From Doryteuthis pealeii (Eukaryota > Mollusca > Cephalopoda > Myopsida > Loliginidae), in the NCBI GenBank assembly GCA_023376005.1, contig CM042145.1, positions 60,667,643 through 60,731,642 of the forward strand: DNA of 64,000 nucleotides, written 5' to 3'. The notes under the pieces were generated by a model. The model was not told the DNA's origin. It did not search any database and saw nothing but the letters and a program-made list of their open reading frames with translations. Position 1 is the stretch's first letter, and the number at the start of each line of letters is the position of its first letter. Of the stretch, positions 22,502 to 32,839 are shown piece by piece. A program made the translations under genes and the position numbers.

Positions 22502-22541
22502 AATTCTGAAGAAGCTATCCTTATAGCGAAACTTGTCAAAA
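22502..22541 (+). ncRNA. Hammerhead-like motif H11, complete core
   Basis: CUGAAGA (22506-22512), stem II GCUAU/AUAGC perfect 5 bp with CCUU loop, GAAA, minimal helix III AC-UU-GU, then C (GUC site). Stem I only A/U pairs next to the core. Followed 35 bases later by (CA)n/(TA)n at 22579-22664. Confidence 0.6.
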
Positions 22542-22578
22542 CTGTTTTCTGTATTGTCTTCGTTTTCATATAGAGTCC

Positions 22579-22580
22579 AT

Positions 22581-22664
<84 letters not shown>
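22579..22664. repeat. (CA)n/(TA)n compound microsatellite
   Basis: Directly read. Confidence 0.95.
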
Positions 22665-22665
<1 letters not shown>

Positions 22666-22840
22666 GTTTGTTATATTGTTCTGTTCTCCTATCTGTGCAC
22701 CCGAGGGTGAAATTAGTTATGTCTTTATACGCAATTCTGAATTCTTATATCTACTCTGTATGCAATTAACCTGTCCCTATCACTTTTCTAGGAGTGCCTT
22801 TGCCTAGAAGACCACTAGTCTTGAAACCCATTGAAAATGA

Positions 22841-22978
22841 ATTTCTTTCTCACAAATGACACTTTGTGTCACAATTTCAGATTGTCCTGTTGCTAAGAAT
22901 TATGAGATTGTTTGAGACCTGTTTCGCGAACGAAATACTTGTATATTTCTTAACTGACACGAGAAAGCCATGCAATAT
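22841..22978 (+). repeat. Direct duplication with 24361-24495
   Basis: ATGAATTTCTTTCTCACAAA, TGACACTTTGTGTCA and GAATTATGAGATTGTTTGA through to AACCATGCAATAT-type ends are repeated 1.5 kb downstream at roughly 85-90% identity by eye. Includes a small palindrome TGACAC...GTGTCA. Class unknown. Confidence 0.6.
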
Positions 22979-23171
22979 CTCAGCTGCTAGATCAAGATTC
23001 TCAATGAATATTTTCTAGACAGATCCCCCTCTACGAAATTTGTCAGAACACTGCCTTCCCATCCTCTCTTGATTTTACTATATACAGCCCTTACTTAAAC
23101 TTTAATATTTGATAAAGTAAACTGACTATAGAACCAAGCTTCATGAAGGGATAACTGTAAGTTAGATATCT

Positions 23172-23310
23172 GCTTTTCACTAGCACTACACCAGGGAGAT
23201 TTGTTTGCATCTGAGGTTGACCGCCACACCTACCATCCCACACTGTGCTACTCATCCGCTGAGTTAAAGAGGGACAGTATCAAACCCGGAACCTTTTGGT
23301 TTCATGGCCG
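23172..23310 (-). repeat. SINE family B, truncated antisense
   Basis: CTTTTCACTAGCACTACACC, CCACACCTACCATC, TGTGCTACTCATCCGCTGAG and GTATCAAACCCGGAACC match the inverse of the family body and B box. The A box region and the 3' block are lost. Confidence 0.65.
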
Positions 23311-23392
23311 ATAGAGAGTGAAAAATAGGAAATATGACTATTATATATATATTTATATATATATCGGGATTTTTTCACTAAAACCGATGAAA

Positions 23393-23510
23393 AAGTGCTC
23401 AATATAAAGATCTAATTATACGATTAAAATCAAATGGTTTTAAAACTACCTACTTACGTTACTTATCTGAAGATTCGCGCTACTGCGAGAAACTTAAGTA
23501 GATAGATTTT
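23393..23510 (+). ncRNA. Hammerhead-like motif H12 in terminal repeat
   Basis: GTGCTCAATATAAAGATC at 23396 is the shared terminal motif. At 23467, CUGAAGA is followed by stem II UCGC/GCGA, GAAA, palindromic helix III ACUUAAGU and A at the site. Stem I is weak. The surrounding ATCGATTTTAATC-type sequence forms a loose foldback (23430-23530). Confidence 0.6.
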
Positions 23511-23540
23511 AATCCATTCGATTTTAATCGTGTATATATA

Positions 23541-23792
23541 CATGGTGGACCAAAATGATCTGACAAATTTGGAGGTCTCGATTCTTCTTCGGAATTCCAA
23601 TTCTTCCAGACTCTTTTCCAAACCCTTGGGAACCATTCCAAGAGTCCCAATTACAATTGGCACGACCTTTACCTTCATGTTCTACAGTTTTTTTTCAGTT
23701 CTCTGGCCAGGTCCCAGTATCTGTCTATCTGTTCATTTTCTTTCACTTTCACTCTCTGATCCAAATGTGTCAGATCATTTTGGTCCACCCTG
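23541..23792. mobile_element. Mariner-type MITE (252 bp) containing a LINE tail
   Basis: Ends are inverted: CATGGTGGACCAAAATGATC at 23541 and GATCATTTTGGTCCACCCTG at 23773-23792, both flanked by TATATA. Such ends are typical of mariner elements. The whole interior is the minus-strand 3' coding tail of the RLE-type LINE (see next entry). Confidence 0.7.
23571..23765 (-). pseudogene. 3' coding tail of RLE-type LINE inside MITE
   Basis: The minus strand encodes MKVKVVPIVIGTLGMVPKG followed by LEKSLEELEFRRRIET, the conserved C-terminal tail also seen in decayed form at 53880-54170 and 56190-56740. It is better preserved here than in those two copies. Confidence 0.7.
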
Positions 23793-23795
23793 TAT

Positions 23796-23799
<4 letters not shown>

Positions 23800-23829
<30 letters not shown>

Positions 23830-24142
23830 ATATGGGCGGTGTTTGAGGAGACACGCATTTTAGATTAATATTATCGGATTAACGTTTACTTCATTTCTTT
23901 TAAAGAAATCAATAATGACAGAACTTATGTTAATTAGCAAATGACAACGTTGGCTGTGATTGTTGCATTAAAGGCTGATCATAGAGATTTAGAAATTGCA
24001 TGTTTTCTTACTGTGTTTATAGATTTATTCTTCACGTTTGTTAGAAACAGAATGCTGTAGCAGACTTCTTTTTGATTTTTTGTTTTCTTTTTAAAATGAT
24101 TCGATTATATAACATAAAAGAATCCTAATTTTCCATCTATAT
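23800..24142. other. No gene seen; (TA)n at 23797-23832
   Basis: Unrecognised sequence. Confidence 0.35.
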
Positions 24143-24365
24143 ATATATAATACTCGTATTCCTTAAAAGTACGCTAGTAATCATCTTGCAATGCCCCCTG
24201 GTTAAAATGAGATTGTCCAAATCGTCTAAGATGAAATGTCAGTAGTAAATCCTCATTATCTGTTGTTGCTCATCCGCTGAATTCCTATTTCTCATAAGCG
24301 TCATCACTTCAGCTAAATAATTCCGTTTTTATTATAAAGAAAGAAAGGGAAGAAAAGGGACATGA
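24143..24365. repeat. Dispersed repeat E (inverse copy at 40742-40985)
   Basis: CTCGTATTCCTTAAAAGTACG, GGTTAAAATGAGATTGTCC, TGTTGTTGCTCATCCGCTGAA and CCGTTTTTATTATAAAGAAA correspond to the reverse complement of 40742-40985. Unclassified, non-coding. Confidence 0.55.
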
Positions 24366-24529
24366 ATTTCTTTCTCAGAAATGACACTTTGTGTCAGAAT
24401 TTCAGATTTCCTTACTGCTAAGAATTATGAGATTGTTTGAAACTTGGTTCGCGGACGAAATGCTTGTATAACTGACACTAGAAAACCATGCAATATTCGC
24501 TCACTGCCCTGTCGTCTGAGGATTTTGAA

Positions 24530-25190
24530 TTCATCGACTGTATCTCTGCAGAGGGATATGAAACCCCAAGTGGGTCTAACTGTTGGCTTCGGTTTATGAT
24601 GCTTAAGGATCGAATCCTGGTTCTCTACTTTGGCATTACTTCGGCTAGATTGGCGACAAGCCGTAGAACCTATATGATTTTCCCAACCCTATTGCCCATA
24701 TGTCAAGCTCCAACCCTTTTCATTATATATGTGCTAGAAGGTGGTGGTTGATGGTCTTAATGTCCTGGGTCTGATTTTATACTCTATCTGATGGTGAAGT
24801 TCCAATTCTGGAACTTTGGGAAATGTGGATTGCCATCACTTCCAGGTCCACTCTGACCCGGAGTGGTAGTACCTCTTAGGGTCTCATCTATGGGTTAAAT
24901 AAAGAGTTGAACAACATTAATTTTAAAGGGAAAATTGACTACCATCAAGGATGAATAAAGCAAAACATTTTCGGCATTAAATAACCATTACTCCAAGGTC
25001 TCCTCTGACCCGGAGTGGTAGTACATGTTAAGGTACGATCTATGCATGAAATAGAAAAAAAATAGCTTAAAAAATATGTTTTAAAAATTGAGTTTAAAAA
25101 AATGAGTACCCCATAACGAATGAAAAAAGCAAAACATATTCGGCATAGAATAACCCAACAAGTGTTGACATGCCATAAAATCCAACCAAA
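24530..25190 (+). repeat. SINE family A with partial internal duplication
   Basis: Head-proximal block, body and tail are present. The block CTCTGACCCGGAGTGGTAGTACC plus its A-rich tail occurs twice (24845-24980 and 24990-25190), suggesting one copy inserted into or was joined to another. It ends GTTGACATGCCATAAAA. Confidence 0.65.
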
Positions 25191-25990
25191 TTAAATAAAG
25201 GGAAGAAAACCATTCCGTTTTTATCATAAAGAAAGAAAGAACGGAAAGAAAAAGGATATGCTATACAGAACAAATATAATAAGAAAGAAAGAGTAGGGAA
25301 AAGATAGAGGGGTGAGCGTGCGGAAGCAATAATGTTAATCTGTGTCAAACGAACATAATGAAAAGAAGGAAAGAAGAGGGAGAGAGATTTACATGAAGAT
25401 TATCCTACTTTTTACTTATTGAACTATTTAGCAATAGCTCTTAAGTAAACATATTAAACGTTGTAATAATTAAATTATCATATGCTGGTATATCTACAGG
25501 TCCCGCTATTAATATCAATAATATACCCAACCAAAGAAAAAGAAGACGTATTGAGCATACAAATGGTTTCTTTGGAAATGGTTCCTGTTTTTCACGTTTT
25601 CTTTACGAGTTGACAAAATATGAACGGGATATGTGCCAGACAAAAGGCCAAAAAGAAAAAAAGAGGCGGGCTATTTTGCATGCGGAACAAGTCGTTTCTT
25701 TTTTCTTTTTTTTCTCGTTGCTCGAGAAAAACCCGTTCTATTTCTATGCCTCATTCTTCTAATATCAAACCAGCTGCATGGTGGGTTTTGTCACGGCGAC
25801 GACTACATTGAAATTATTGATACGAAATGCTTCTAACAATGATAATAGAATAAATAACACAAATGTTTGTTGAATATTCGATCATAAAAAAACAAACATT
25901 TTAGTCAAGAATTTCTCATAGCAAAATCTCAAATGGTCTTGGCACGAGATTGGAATGTTTGCGAAAATGAAACAAACAAATACAATCACT
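25191..25990. other. No gene seen
   Basis: Purine-rich stretches (GAAAGAAAGA) at 25225-25400. The 67- and 84-residue frames have no recognisable domain. Confidence 0.4.
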
Positions 25991-25994
25991 AAAT

Positions 25995-26011
25995 TCATAT
26001 ATATATATGTC

Positions 26012-26061
<50 letters not shown>

Positions 26062-27235
26062 ATACACAAGTGTGTGTATGTATATATATATATATATATA
26101 TACACAAGTGTGTGTATATTATATATATATACACAAGTGTGTGTATATATATATATATACACAAGTGTGTGTATGTATATATATATACATATGTATATAT
26201 ATATATAATATATATATATAATATATATGTTATGTATATATATATTGTATGTATATATGATATGTGTATTATTATATGTGTGTGTATGTATATATATGTA
26301 TATGTGTATGTATATATATGTATGTGTGTGTATGTATATATATGTATATGTGTATGTATATATATGTATATGTATTATAATATATATATATATATACATA
26401 CAAGTATGTGTGTATGTATATATTATGTGTATATATATATGTGTGTGTGTTGTGTGTATGTAGTATGTATGTGTATGTGTGTGTGTATGCACACATACAA
26501 GTATGTGTGTATGTATATATATGTATGTATGTATATATATATACACATACAAGTATATGTATGTATATGTATGTATATATATATACACCATACAAGTATG
26601 TGTGTATGTATATGTATGTATGTATGTATATATATATATAGTATGTGTGTATGTATATATTTGTATGATGTATATATAATATATATATACACATACAAGT
26701 ATGTGTGTATGTATATATATGTATGTATATATATATATATATACACATACAGTATGTGTGTATATATATATATGTATGTATATATATATATATACACATA
26801 CAAGTATGTGTGTATGTATATATTTATGTATGTGTATGTATGTATGTATATATATATACACATACAAGTATGTGTGTATGTATAATTTGTATGTATGTGT
26901 ATGTATGTATGTTATATATATATATATATACACATACAAGTATGTGTGTATGTATATATTTGTATGTATGTGTATATGTATATATTATATATATATTATA
27001 CACATACAAGTATGTGTGTATGTATATATATATTATGATATATATAATATATATATATTATATATATATATACAAGTATGTGGTGTATGTATATTATTGT
27101 CTGTATGAATGTACTGTATGTTGTACATATATATATCGGGGTTATAGGATCTGATCTGTAAATTATGCTATTGCTATGTGTATGTATAAGTATATATATG
27201 TATATATGTGTGTGTGTATGCGGGTATTTCTCTCT
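25995..27235. repeat. 1.2 kb TA/TG minisatellite
   Basis: Repeated units built on (TATA)n followed by CACATACAAGTATGTGTG and TATGTATATAT, about 50-80 bp each from 26390 on; earlier units carry ACACAAGTGTGTGTA. CACATACAAGTATGTGTG is an imperfect palindrome, so every unit can form a hairpin. Frames up to 314 residues are artefacts. Confidence 0.95.
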
Positions 27236-27734
27236 CATATATATAATAATATTATATATATATATAATGCTTATAATTTTCCTATTCTTACCTTGAATAA
27301 CACTTGCATTAATTCCTGAACATTGACAATCTCTTTCTTTTCCTGCCTTTCAAAGAATATCCACAATAAAAATGGTTTACAATGAATTCAGATTAGACAT
27401 CTAATAGCCATTTTTCTGTTTGGAACGATTGCTTTTATCCCTGACTTCTAACAATATACCTTTCTTCTAGGTTTTCAATGTTTTTATAATAGCAAAACAT
27501 TTTCAATGTAATATTCATAATAACACGTTTGCAAAGTAATATTCAATACAGCCCATTTTTTTCTGGTGCAGGTATCATTGGGGAATGAGAAAAGTTTTTT
27601 TGTATATATGATATTTAAGCGAATAGTTTGTAGGTAAATACATGTTTGGATTTATGAGCTGGTAAAATATGGATATGAAAACGACAATATACAGAAATTA
27701 GAAAAAGAAATTGTTTAAAAAAAAGATGAATTTA
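27236..27734. other. No gene seen
   Basis: AT-rich, unrecognised. Confidence 0.35.
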
Positions 27735-27800
27735 TTTTATGTTGACGTCTACGCTTAAACGTTTTGGTTCATATTAATCCTTCCACAGGACAATAATATA
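27735..27800 (-). ncRNA. Degenerate hammerhead-like relic (H13)
   Basis: Minus strand CUGUGGA, AGG...ACC, AAAACGUUUAAGCG and GACGUCAACAU parallel the better copies at 37280-37328 and 37520-37567 (GAAACG...GCGUC). Core A6 and G12 are lost. (TA)n follows at 27828-27855. Confidence 0.35.
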
Positions 27801-27819
27801 TATCAGCACACAACATCCT

Positions 27820-27855
<36 letters not shown>

Positions 27856-27937
27856 TCGTTGTGGATTTCACTTATGCTTCTTTGTTGGTATATCTGATAA
27901 GTCTAGTTTCCAATGTATATATTATATTTGTATATAT

Positions 27938-27971
<34 letters not shown>

Positions 27972-28019
27972 AAACACAAGAACAAAACTCAGCTCTACCA
28001 CATTCTGTCGGATTTTCTT

Positions 28020-28640
28020 CAATCCTCCTTCCTTCATATCATCATCATGTCGTGCTTTCAGCGCGGATATCCATGACAATCTCTCTCCATCCGTCCCTAT
28101 CGCTCATCATTCTCGGGAGGTCCTCTATGCAGCATCCTGTATCCGCACAGAGCTGATCAACGTACGTTTTTGCTGGTCGGCCCACACTGGCGTGCCCATG
28201 TGCTGGCTTCCACAGGAGGACGTCGCTTATGAGTTCGTCCTTGCTTCTCCAGCAGTGTCCCATGTGTCTTGTCCGTCTTACTCGGATGGTTTGGGTGATA
28301 TGTAGTAGGTGGCCGTACAGCTGCTTTGTCGTGGGGTGTTTCCACGTCTTGTTCATGATCACCCGCAGCATTCTTGTGCAGCTCCCATCTAGTTTATTCT
28401 CTAGTCGCTAAGTTATGGTTCAGTTGGTGCAGCCATACAGCAGTACTGACACGACAACGGCCTGGAAGAACTGTCTCTTTAACTTGTCTGTGAGATTGGA
28501 CCTCCATATGATCGATAAATAATTATTTATAGCGGCCCATGCTTTTCCTATGCGTGCATTAACGTCGTTTTCTGTGGAGGAATGTTACTGCCTAAGTATC
28601 TAAATTGTCTACAGAGTTTAGAAGTTTGCCATCGATGGTT
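28020..28640 (-). pseudogene. RTE-like LINE, C-terminal part of reverse transcriptase
   Basis: From 28640 to 28045 the minus strand reads KAWAAINNYLSIIWRSNL, LKRQFFQAVVVSVLLYGCT, two in-frame stops (Trp-to-stop and before RLENKLDG), RMLRVIMNKTWKHPTTKQ, RRTRHMGHCWRSKDELISD and GRPAKTYVDQLCADTGC. This is the conserved end of an endonuclease/reverse-transcriptase LINE common in invertebrates. The 3' end runs into CATCATCATG (an ATG-type tail on the minus strand), as in RTE-clade elements. 5'-truncated and dead. Confidence 0.8.
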
Positions 28641-28694
28641 GAGATATATAATAAAATAAATATATAAAGGTTTTACATATCTGGTGACAAAGGA

Positions 28695-28741
28695 ACATTC
28701 ACGACCATTTTGGTTTTATGCGATAGCAATCGTCAGGTGAA
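28695..28741 (-). ncRNA. Hammerhead-like motif H14, G12 substituted
   Basis: Minus strand: stem I UCAC/GUGA, CUGACGA (28730-28736), stem II UGC/GCA with UAUC loop, then AAAA instead of GAAA, short helix III AC/GU and C. One base change from the partner arm removes an essential core G. Confidence 0.6.
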
Positions 28742-28786
28742 GATGTTACAAATGAAGATGTTACAATTTAGGCATTTGTAACATAT

Positions 28787-28828
28787 TCACCTGACGATTG
28801 CTATCGCATGAAACAAAAATGGTCGTGA
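28787..28828 (+). ncRNA. Hammerhead-like motif H15, complete core
   Basis: Stem I UCAC (28787-28790) pairs GUGA (28825-28828). CUGACGA 28791-28797, stem II UGC-UAUC-GCA (with a U-U next to the core), GAAA, helix III AC/GU with a loop, cleavage triplet GUC. All conserved core bases are present. Confidence 0.7.
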
Positions 28829-28975
28829 CATAATTGTCACCAAATAAATAGATATGTAAAACCTTTATATATTTATTTTATTATATTATATAACAGTTCT
28901 ATTTTTATATTGAGCACTCTACCAATAATACTGCTTTGTACACCATTCCAGTAAAAGCTGAAACGGTGATCATCC

Positions 28976-29034
<59 letters not shown>

Positions 29035-29036
<2 letters not shown>

Positions 29037-29570
29037 ACTTAAGTCACAATTCCCTTTGTTATTTACGTGATTTTATTTGTATTACATATTAATACTGTTA
29101 ATCATATCTACAAATGAAGCAATTGTATTTATATAGACTAAAATAGCATTTTACAGTGTGAACAGTGCCGTATTATTGATTTTAATGTAATCTTAATGAA
29201 TATGATAAAAATCTCGAAATCGATTACCTGATTTTATTCTTTACTTACTATTTAACTAAGTTATCAAATTAGTTTAGCAATTTCAGTTTCTATTTTTCGA
29301 TTATGCACCCCTCTGTTTCAAGCTTTCTAAAATATACTTTATTACATGAATTTAAATACTTGCATATATTTGCTAGTCATCGGTAAAGTGTGAAATAAGT
29401 TTAGTTATGTGTTTAGTTTCATTTTATTTAATTCAATGAAAACTTAATGCATAACATCTAACAAAGTTTCCTATATATGGGAGAGAGAGAGAGTTTACTG
29501 TATTCATAAGTAAAAAGTGCATTATTATCATTAATACGACATATATAAATTATCGTATAGTAGGCTTAAT
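29035..29570 (+). repeat. Diverged copy of the Helitron-like family at 39935-40536 (inverse orientation)
   Basis: AAGTCACAATTCCCTTTGTTA, ATACTGTTAATCATATCTAC and TTTTACAGTGTGAAC match the reverse complement of 40300-40490. The 5' end is cut by the (TA)n at 28984-29031, and I could not find a CTAG hairpin end. Non-coding. Confidence 0.5.
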
Positions 29571-29890
29571 CAAGTGCACTGCCTTGAGGGTTTATCACAA
29601 CTACGACAACTATAACAACTAATTTGAACCTGAATTCAGAGAGAGGGGCAACTCAAAAAAACATCAAAAACAGCCAAGGGGGCTACCAGGCCGACATCAG
29701 CACGTGACTCCAAGGAAAAGAACTAAGAAAAGTGAAAAAACACACTCTCAAAATAAACCTTTGAGAAAATGAGAGGCACCTCGAAATATTAGAAAATAAA
29801 CAAGATTAAGATCACATTATTCATAATTTTGATTCTGATCTTTACTCTTTTCCATGCTTCTAAGACAACCAAAATGTTTCCCAATAAACA
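29571..29890. other. No gene seen
   Basis: A moderately GC stretch (GCCAAGGGGGCTACCAGGCC, 29673-29692) of unknown nature. Confidence 0.35.
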
Positions 29891-29914
29891 CACACACACA
29901 CACATTATATATAT

Positions 29915-29956
<42 letters not shown>
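29890..29956. repeat. (CA)n/(TA)n microsatellite
   Basis: Directly read. Confidence 0.95.
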
Positions 29957-29958
<2 letters not shown>

Positions 29959-30034
29959 TGACGATTAAAATCCAGAAAAAATTAATAAATATAGAAATTT
30001 AAACACTTCGGGATTCTTACCAATAAAAATAGCT

Positions 30035-30206
30035 AAATATACGATTAAACGCGAATTGTTTAAAACAGACGGACTCAAATTTCATGCATATCTTTTTTGC
30101 ATCTGTATGAAACTCGAATCTGTCTGGTTTAAAAGGGGCGACTCGAGTTTCATTTGCTATCGTCATGAAACTCTAGTCGATTCCTTTTAAATCATTCTCT
30201 TTTAAT

Positions 30207-30210
<4 letters not shown>
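30035..30210. repeat. Nested foldback with hammerhead-like relics (H16)
   Basis: Two hairpins: CATGCATATC...GCATCTGTATG and CGACTCGAGTTTCAT...ATGAAACTCTAGTCG. On the minus strand UGACGA, GAAA and palindromic ACUCGAGU followed by C recall H14/H15 and the 47.8 kb pair, but C3 is A and stem II is too short. Outer GATTAAACGCGAA / TTTTAATCGC arms. Flanked by (TA)n 30211-30251. Confidence 0.4.
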
Positions 30211-30253
<43 letters not shown>

Positions 30254-30290
30254 TAGAAAATACGTGACCCGTTGGGTCACCCATTGTACT
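30211..30290 (-). mobile_element. (TA)n and Helitron-like 3' terminus
   Basis: (TA)n to 30251, then on the minus strand perfect hairpin GTGACCC-AAC-GGGTCAC, a short spacer GTATTTT, and CTAG (30253-30256) followed by T. 5' end not located. Confidence 0.55.
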
Positions 30291-30474
30291 CGGGTTAGGT
30301 TTTTGGAAAAATCACATTTTATAATATTATATCGCTAATTTAAAGTTTTCACAAACTGTCTAAATAAGTTATTTAAACTGGAGTAAATATTTTCATTTAA
30401 TCAAAGGAAGAACACGATAAGGGTCACTTGGTTAGTTAATTTGTAATTAAAGATAAATTAGGATTTTAATCATG

Positions 30475-30670
30475 GATATCCATGACAATCCCTAGCCAAC
30501 CCTACCCTATCAATCATTGCTCTCAGGAGGTCCTCTGCACAGCATCCAATATCTGCGCAGAGTTGGTCAATGTACATCTTTGCTCGATGGTCCACACTGG
30601 CGTGCTGTGTGCTGGTTTCCATACAAAAATGTCATGAGTTTGTCCTTGATTCTCCAGCAGTGTCCAGCAT
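30475..30670 (-). pseudogene. RTE-like LINE 3' fragment
   Basis: GGATATCCATGACAATCCC, CAGGAGGTCCTCTGCACAGC, ATCTGCGCAGAGTTGGTCAA and TTGATTCTCCAGCAGTGTCC align with 28055-28262. Frames are broken. Confidence 0.7.
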
Positions 30671-30764
30671 AAGCACGTTATGAAATATTTTAAATTAAAG
30701 ATTTATCTAAACTATAAAAAAAAGTTAATCATGTTAAATTAGACTGTATTCCGAATTTTTATAT

Positions 30765-30801
<37 letters not shown>

Positions 30802-31500
30802 CTAACTCATTATTATTTACAGCAAATAAAATCACTGGAAGAAAAAAAAAAAAAGTCGGCTTCAGCTATGATTTTCTTAAAAAAGATTGTGCCACAGTTT
30901 TTTTTTTTTTTTTCATTAACTTAAACAGCAAAAACGCCTTTTGGGATGAAATTAATTATTTAAAAGTGTATAAAAAAAATTAGATATGTAATATTATTTG
31001 ATTTTTTTTTGTTGTTGTTGTTGCCCATTATGCATATCGCATAAATGCGTCTTGGCCTCCTGCTCTAAAAAAAACCCTAAGCGGTGCCTGCTGAAAATTC
31101 GACCCGTGCTACGTATGACTCCCTAGCTGTTTGAAGGCGTTTTTTCCCGAAAAGTTAATGCGATTGAAACCAATATTTTGCACCCCAATTATTTTCTCGA
31201 CATGTAAATGTAAATATTTTACCATCCCCCTCTTTAAAATGTTAGCGGTTTGAAGGCGTTTTATCGACAAGCAAATGTATATACACCCTCCTTTTAAAAT
31301 CTTTTTATTCAGTATTTTCATTTCATTTTAATTCAAAACAACTGCCACGAATTTTTAAACAAATACAACCGAGTTTGGCTTTAACTTTTCGGGAAAAATG
31401 CCTTAAATCAGCTATAGAATAATAAAGAAGAAATATGGCCAGATAATTTAAAAAATGTAAAAATATTTAAGTAGAATTAAATGTAAATGGCAATTAAAGT
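30671..31500. other. No gene; poly-T tracts
   Basis: Poly-T at 30769-30801 and 30898-30913. GGCGTTTTTTCCCGAAAAG-type sequence near 31135 and GGCGTTTTATCGACAAGC near 31255 form a loose direct repeat (each after GTTTGAA). Confidence 0.4.
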
Positions 31501-31504
31501 AAAG

Positions 31505-31615
31505 GAAAAGAATTTATTTACTAAAGTAATAGGTATGAAATTATTAGTGAGACATGTATGGTCTTACTAATAATTTCATTTACCTATTCTTTTAGTAAAT
31601 AAATTGTCTTTGGTA
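31505..31615. repeat. Hairpin (foldback) repeat
   Basis: AAGAATTTATTTACTAAAGTAATAGGTA... and its inverse ...TACCTATTCTTTTAGTAAATAAATT flank GAAATTATTAGTGAGAC / CTTACTAATAATTTC; loop near 31557. About 50 bp per arm. Confidence 0.7.
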
Positions 31616-32160
31616 GCTGAGAATTTAATTTTAATCAACTTATTTTCTAATAAACTCTCGATTTGTTTTGTATTAAAAACCGTAGGAAACATAATAAAAT
31701 TTCATAAGAGATATATATTAACATTACCGACAAAAACTTAGTTAACTTAAAAAGTTTGTTTTTTTTTTTTTTTTTTACTCATTTAATTCATACAGTTTTT
31801 AATCTCAAAACATCGCAAATCAGTTAAACTTGCAAATCGTCGTCAAAATTAAAACGGAAACTTATTTGGTGGTGATCCATGACAGTTTAACTACAGTGTA
31901 TGAATGAACTTTTTTGCGAATTGGGTTATTAGGGGTTTGGGGATTAAGGTTGTTTTTAATTACGTATTGCTTAAAAAAACAAAAACAACTCATTACTATA
32001 CATTTAATGTTGAAAAATATTTTTTAAGAACATGCTTAATTGAAATTATACATTGCAATACTAACACAAACAACGGAGACTAATGTGCCTACCATTGGAT
32101 TCATATAAACTGTAAAAAAAAGTTATCATGAAATGTGTATTGCGTTTCTTACTTCAATAT
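31616..32160. other. No gene seen
   Basis: AT-rich; poly-T at 31758-31776. Confidence 0.35.
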
Positions 32161-32335
32161 GGCGTCAACTAATCACGTGACATTTTATCGTCTTTCCTAT
32201 TATACATAGTTGCTTTGATAAAGACCGCTTTATATGATCGAAACAGATTTCTGTCAAAAAACTTGTTTTTTCTACAAACTTTGCACACATACTGTCAGAT
32301 TCATATTCATTTTACTTTTCATGCTGTCTACAGAA
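32161..32335 (+). ncRNA. Hammerhead-bearing repeat, copy 2; motif H17 (32210-32262)
   Basis: UUGCU, UUGAUAA core, stem II GAC...AUC (one mismatch), GAAA, helix III ACAG-AUUU-CUGU, C. The 3' side of stem I is decayed (AAAAA instead of AGCAA). Ends CATACTGTCAGATTCATATTC, the shared terminal motif. Confidence 0.55.
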
Positions 32336-32600
32336 AAAACAAAATTGGAATTGTTTAAAATATATCACCGGAGGCTAAAATTTCGAATATAATAAGGATC
32401 CCGAGACTACGAATTTCAACATTACAGATTCCTGAAACTTTCCATCTTCATCAATTGTACTGTTGGACTTATTATATTTTTAAAACTTGCTTTTATAGCT
32501 GGAACATATTCTTGAACATTTTGATATTTGTATACACTTTTTACTTTAAACTCTTTTGAGCTTTTTTAATATAAAATTTATTTTATTTTTAACATAGAAT
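32336..32600. other. No gene seen
   Basis: AT-rich spacer between two hammerhead repeats. Confidence 0.35.
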
Positions 32601-32832
32601 ACGCATTTTAAATTTTTTTTGAAAATTCCGGCCCTGATCGAGAGCGTTTTGTGCCTCGTGATTAACGATCTATTTATTTTGTCTTTCTTATTATACACAG
32701 TTGCTTTGATAAAGACCGCTTTATATTGTCGAAACAGATTTCTGTCAGCAAAACAATTAACATCTTGTTTTTCTTACAAACTTTCCACACATACTGTCGG
32801 ATTCATATCCATTTTACTTTTCATATATATAT
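32600..32832 (+). ncRNA. Hammerhead-bearing repeat, copy 3; motif H18 (32701-32751)
   Basis: Best copy of the U3/A8 variant: stem I UUGCU/AGCAA perfect, UUGAUAA, stem II GAC/GUC, GAAA, helix III ACAG-AUUU-CUGU, cleavage C. Upstream GAAAATTCCGGCCCTGATCG as in copy 1; downstream CATACTGTCGGATTCATATCC then a short TA run. Confidence 0.65.
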
Positions 32833-32839
32833 GATAGTA

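Larger units (their letters stand above)
28640..28990. mobile_element. Foldback element with paired hammerheads H14/H15
   Basis: Outer arms ATATATAAAGGTTTTACATATC (from 28661) and GATATGTAAAACCTTTATAT (from 28849), with the two ribozyme motifs inside in inverted orientation. Continues to GAGCACTCTACC and GCTGAAACGGTGATC, shared with 3690-3750, then (TA)n 28984-29031. Confidence 0.65.

Noticed and set aside
25995..27235. CRISPR-like array
   Set aside because: Units are low-complexity TA/TG without unique spacers; eukaryotic repeats.
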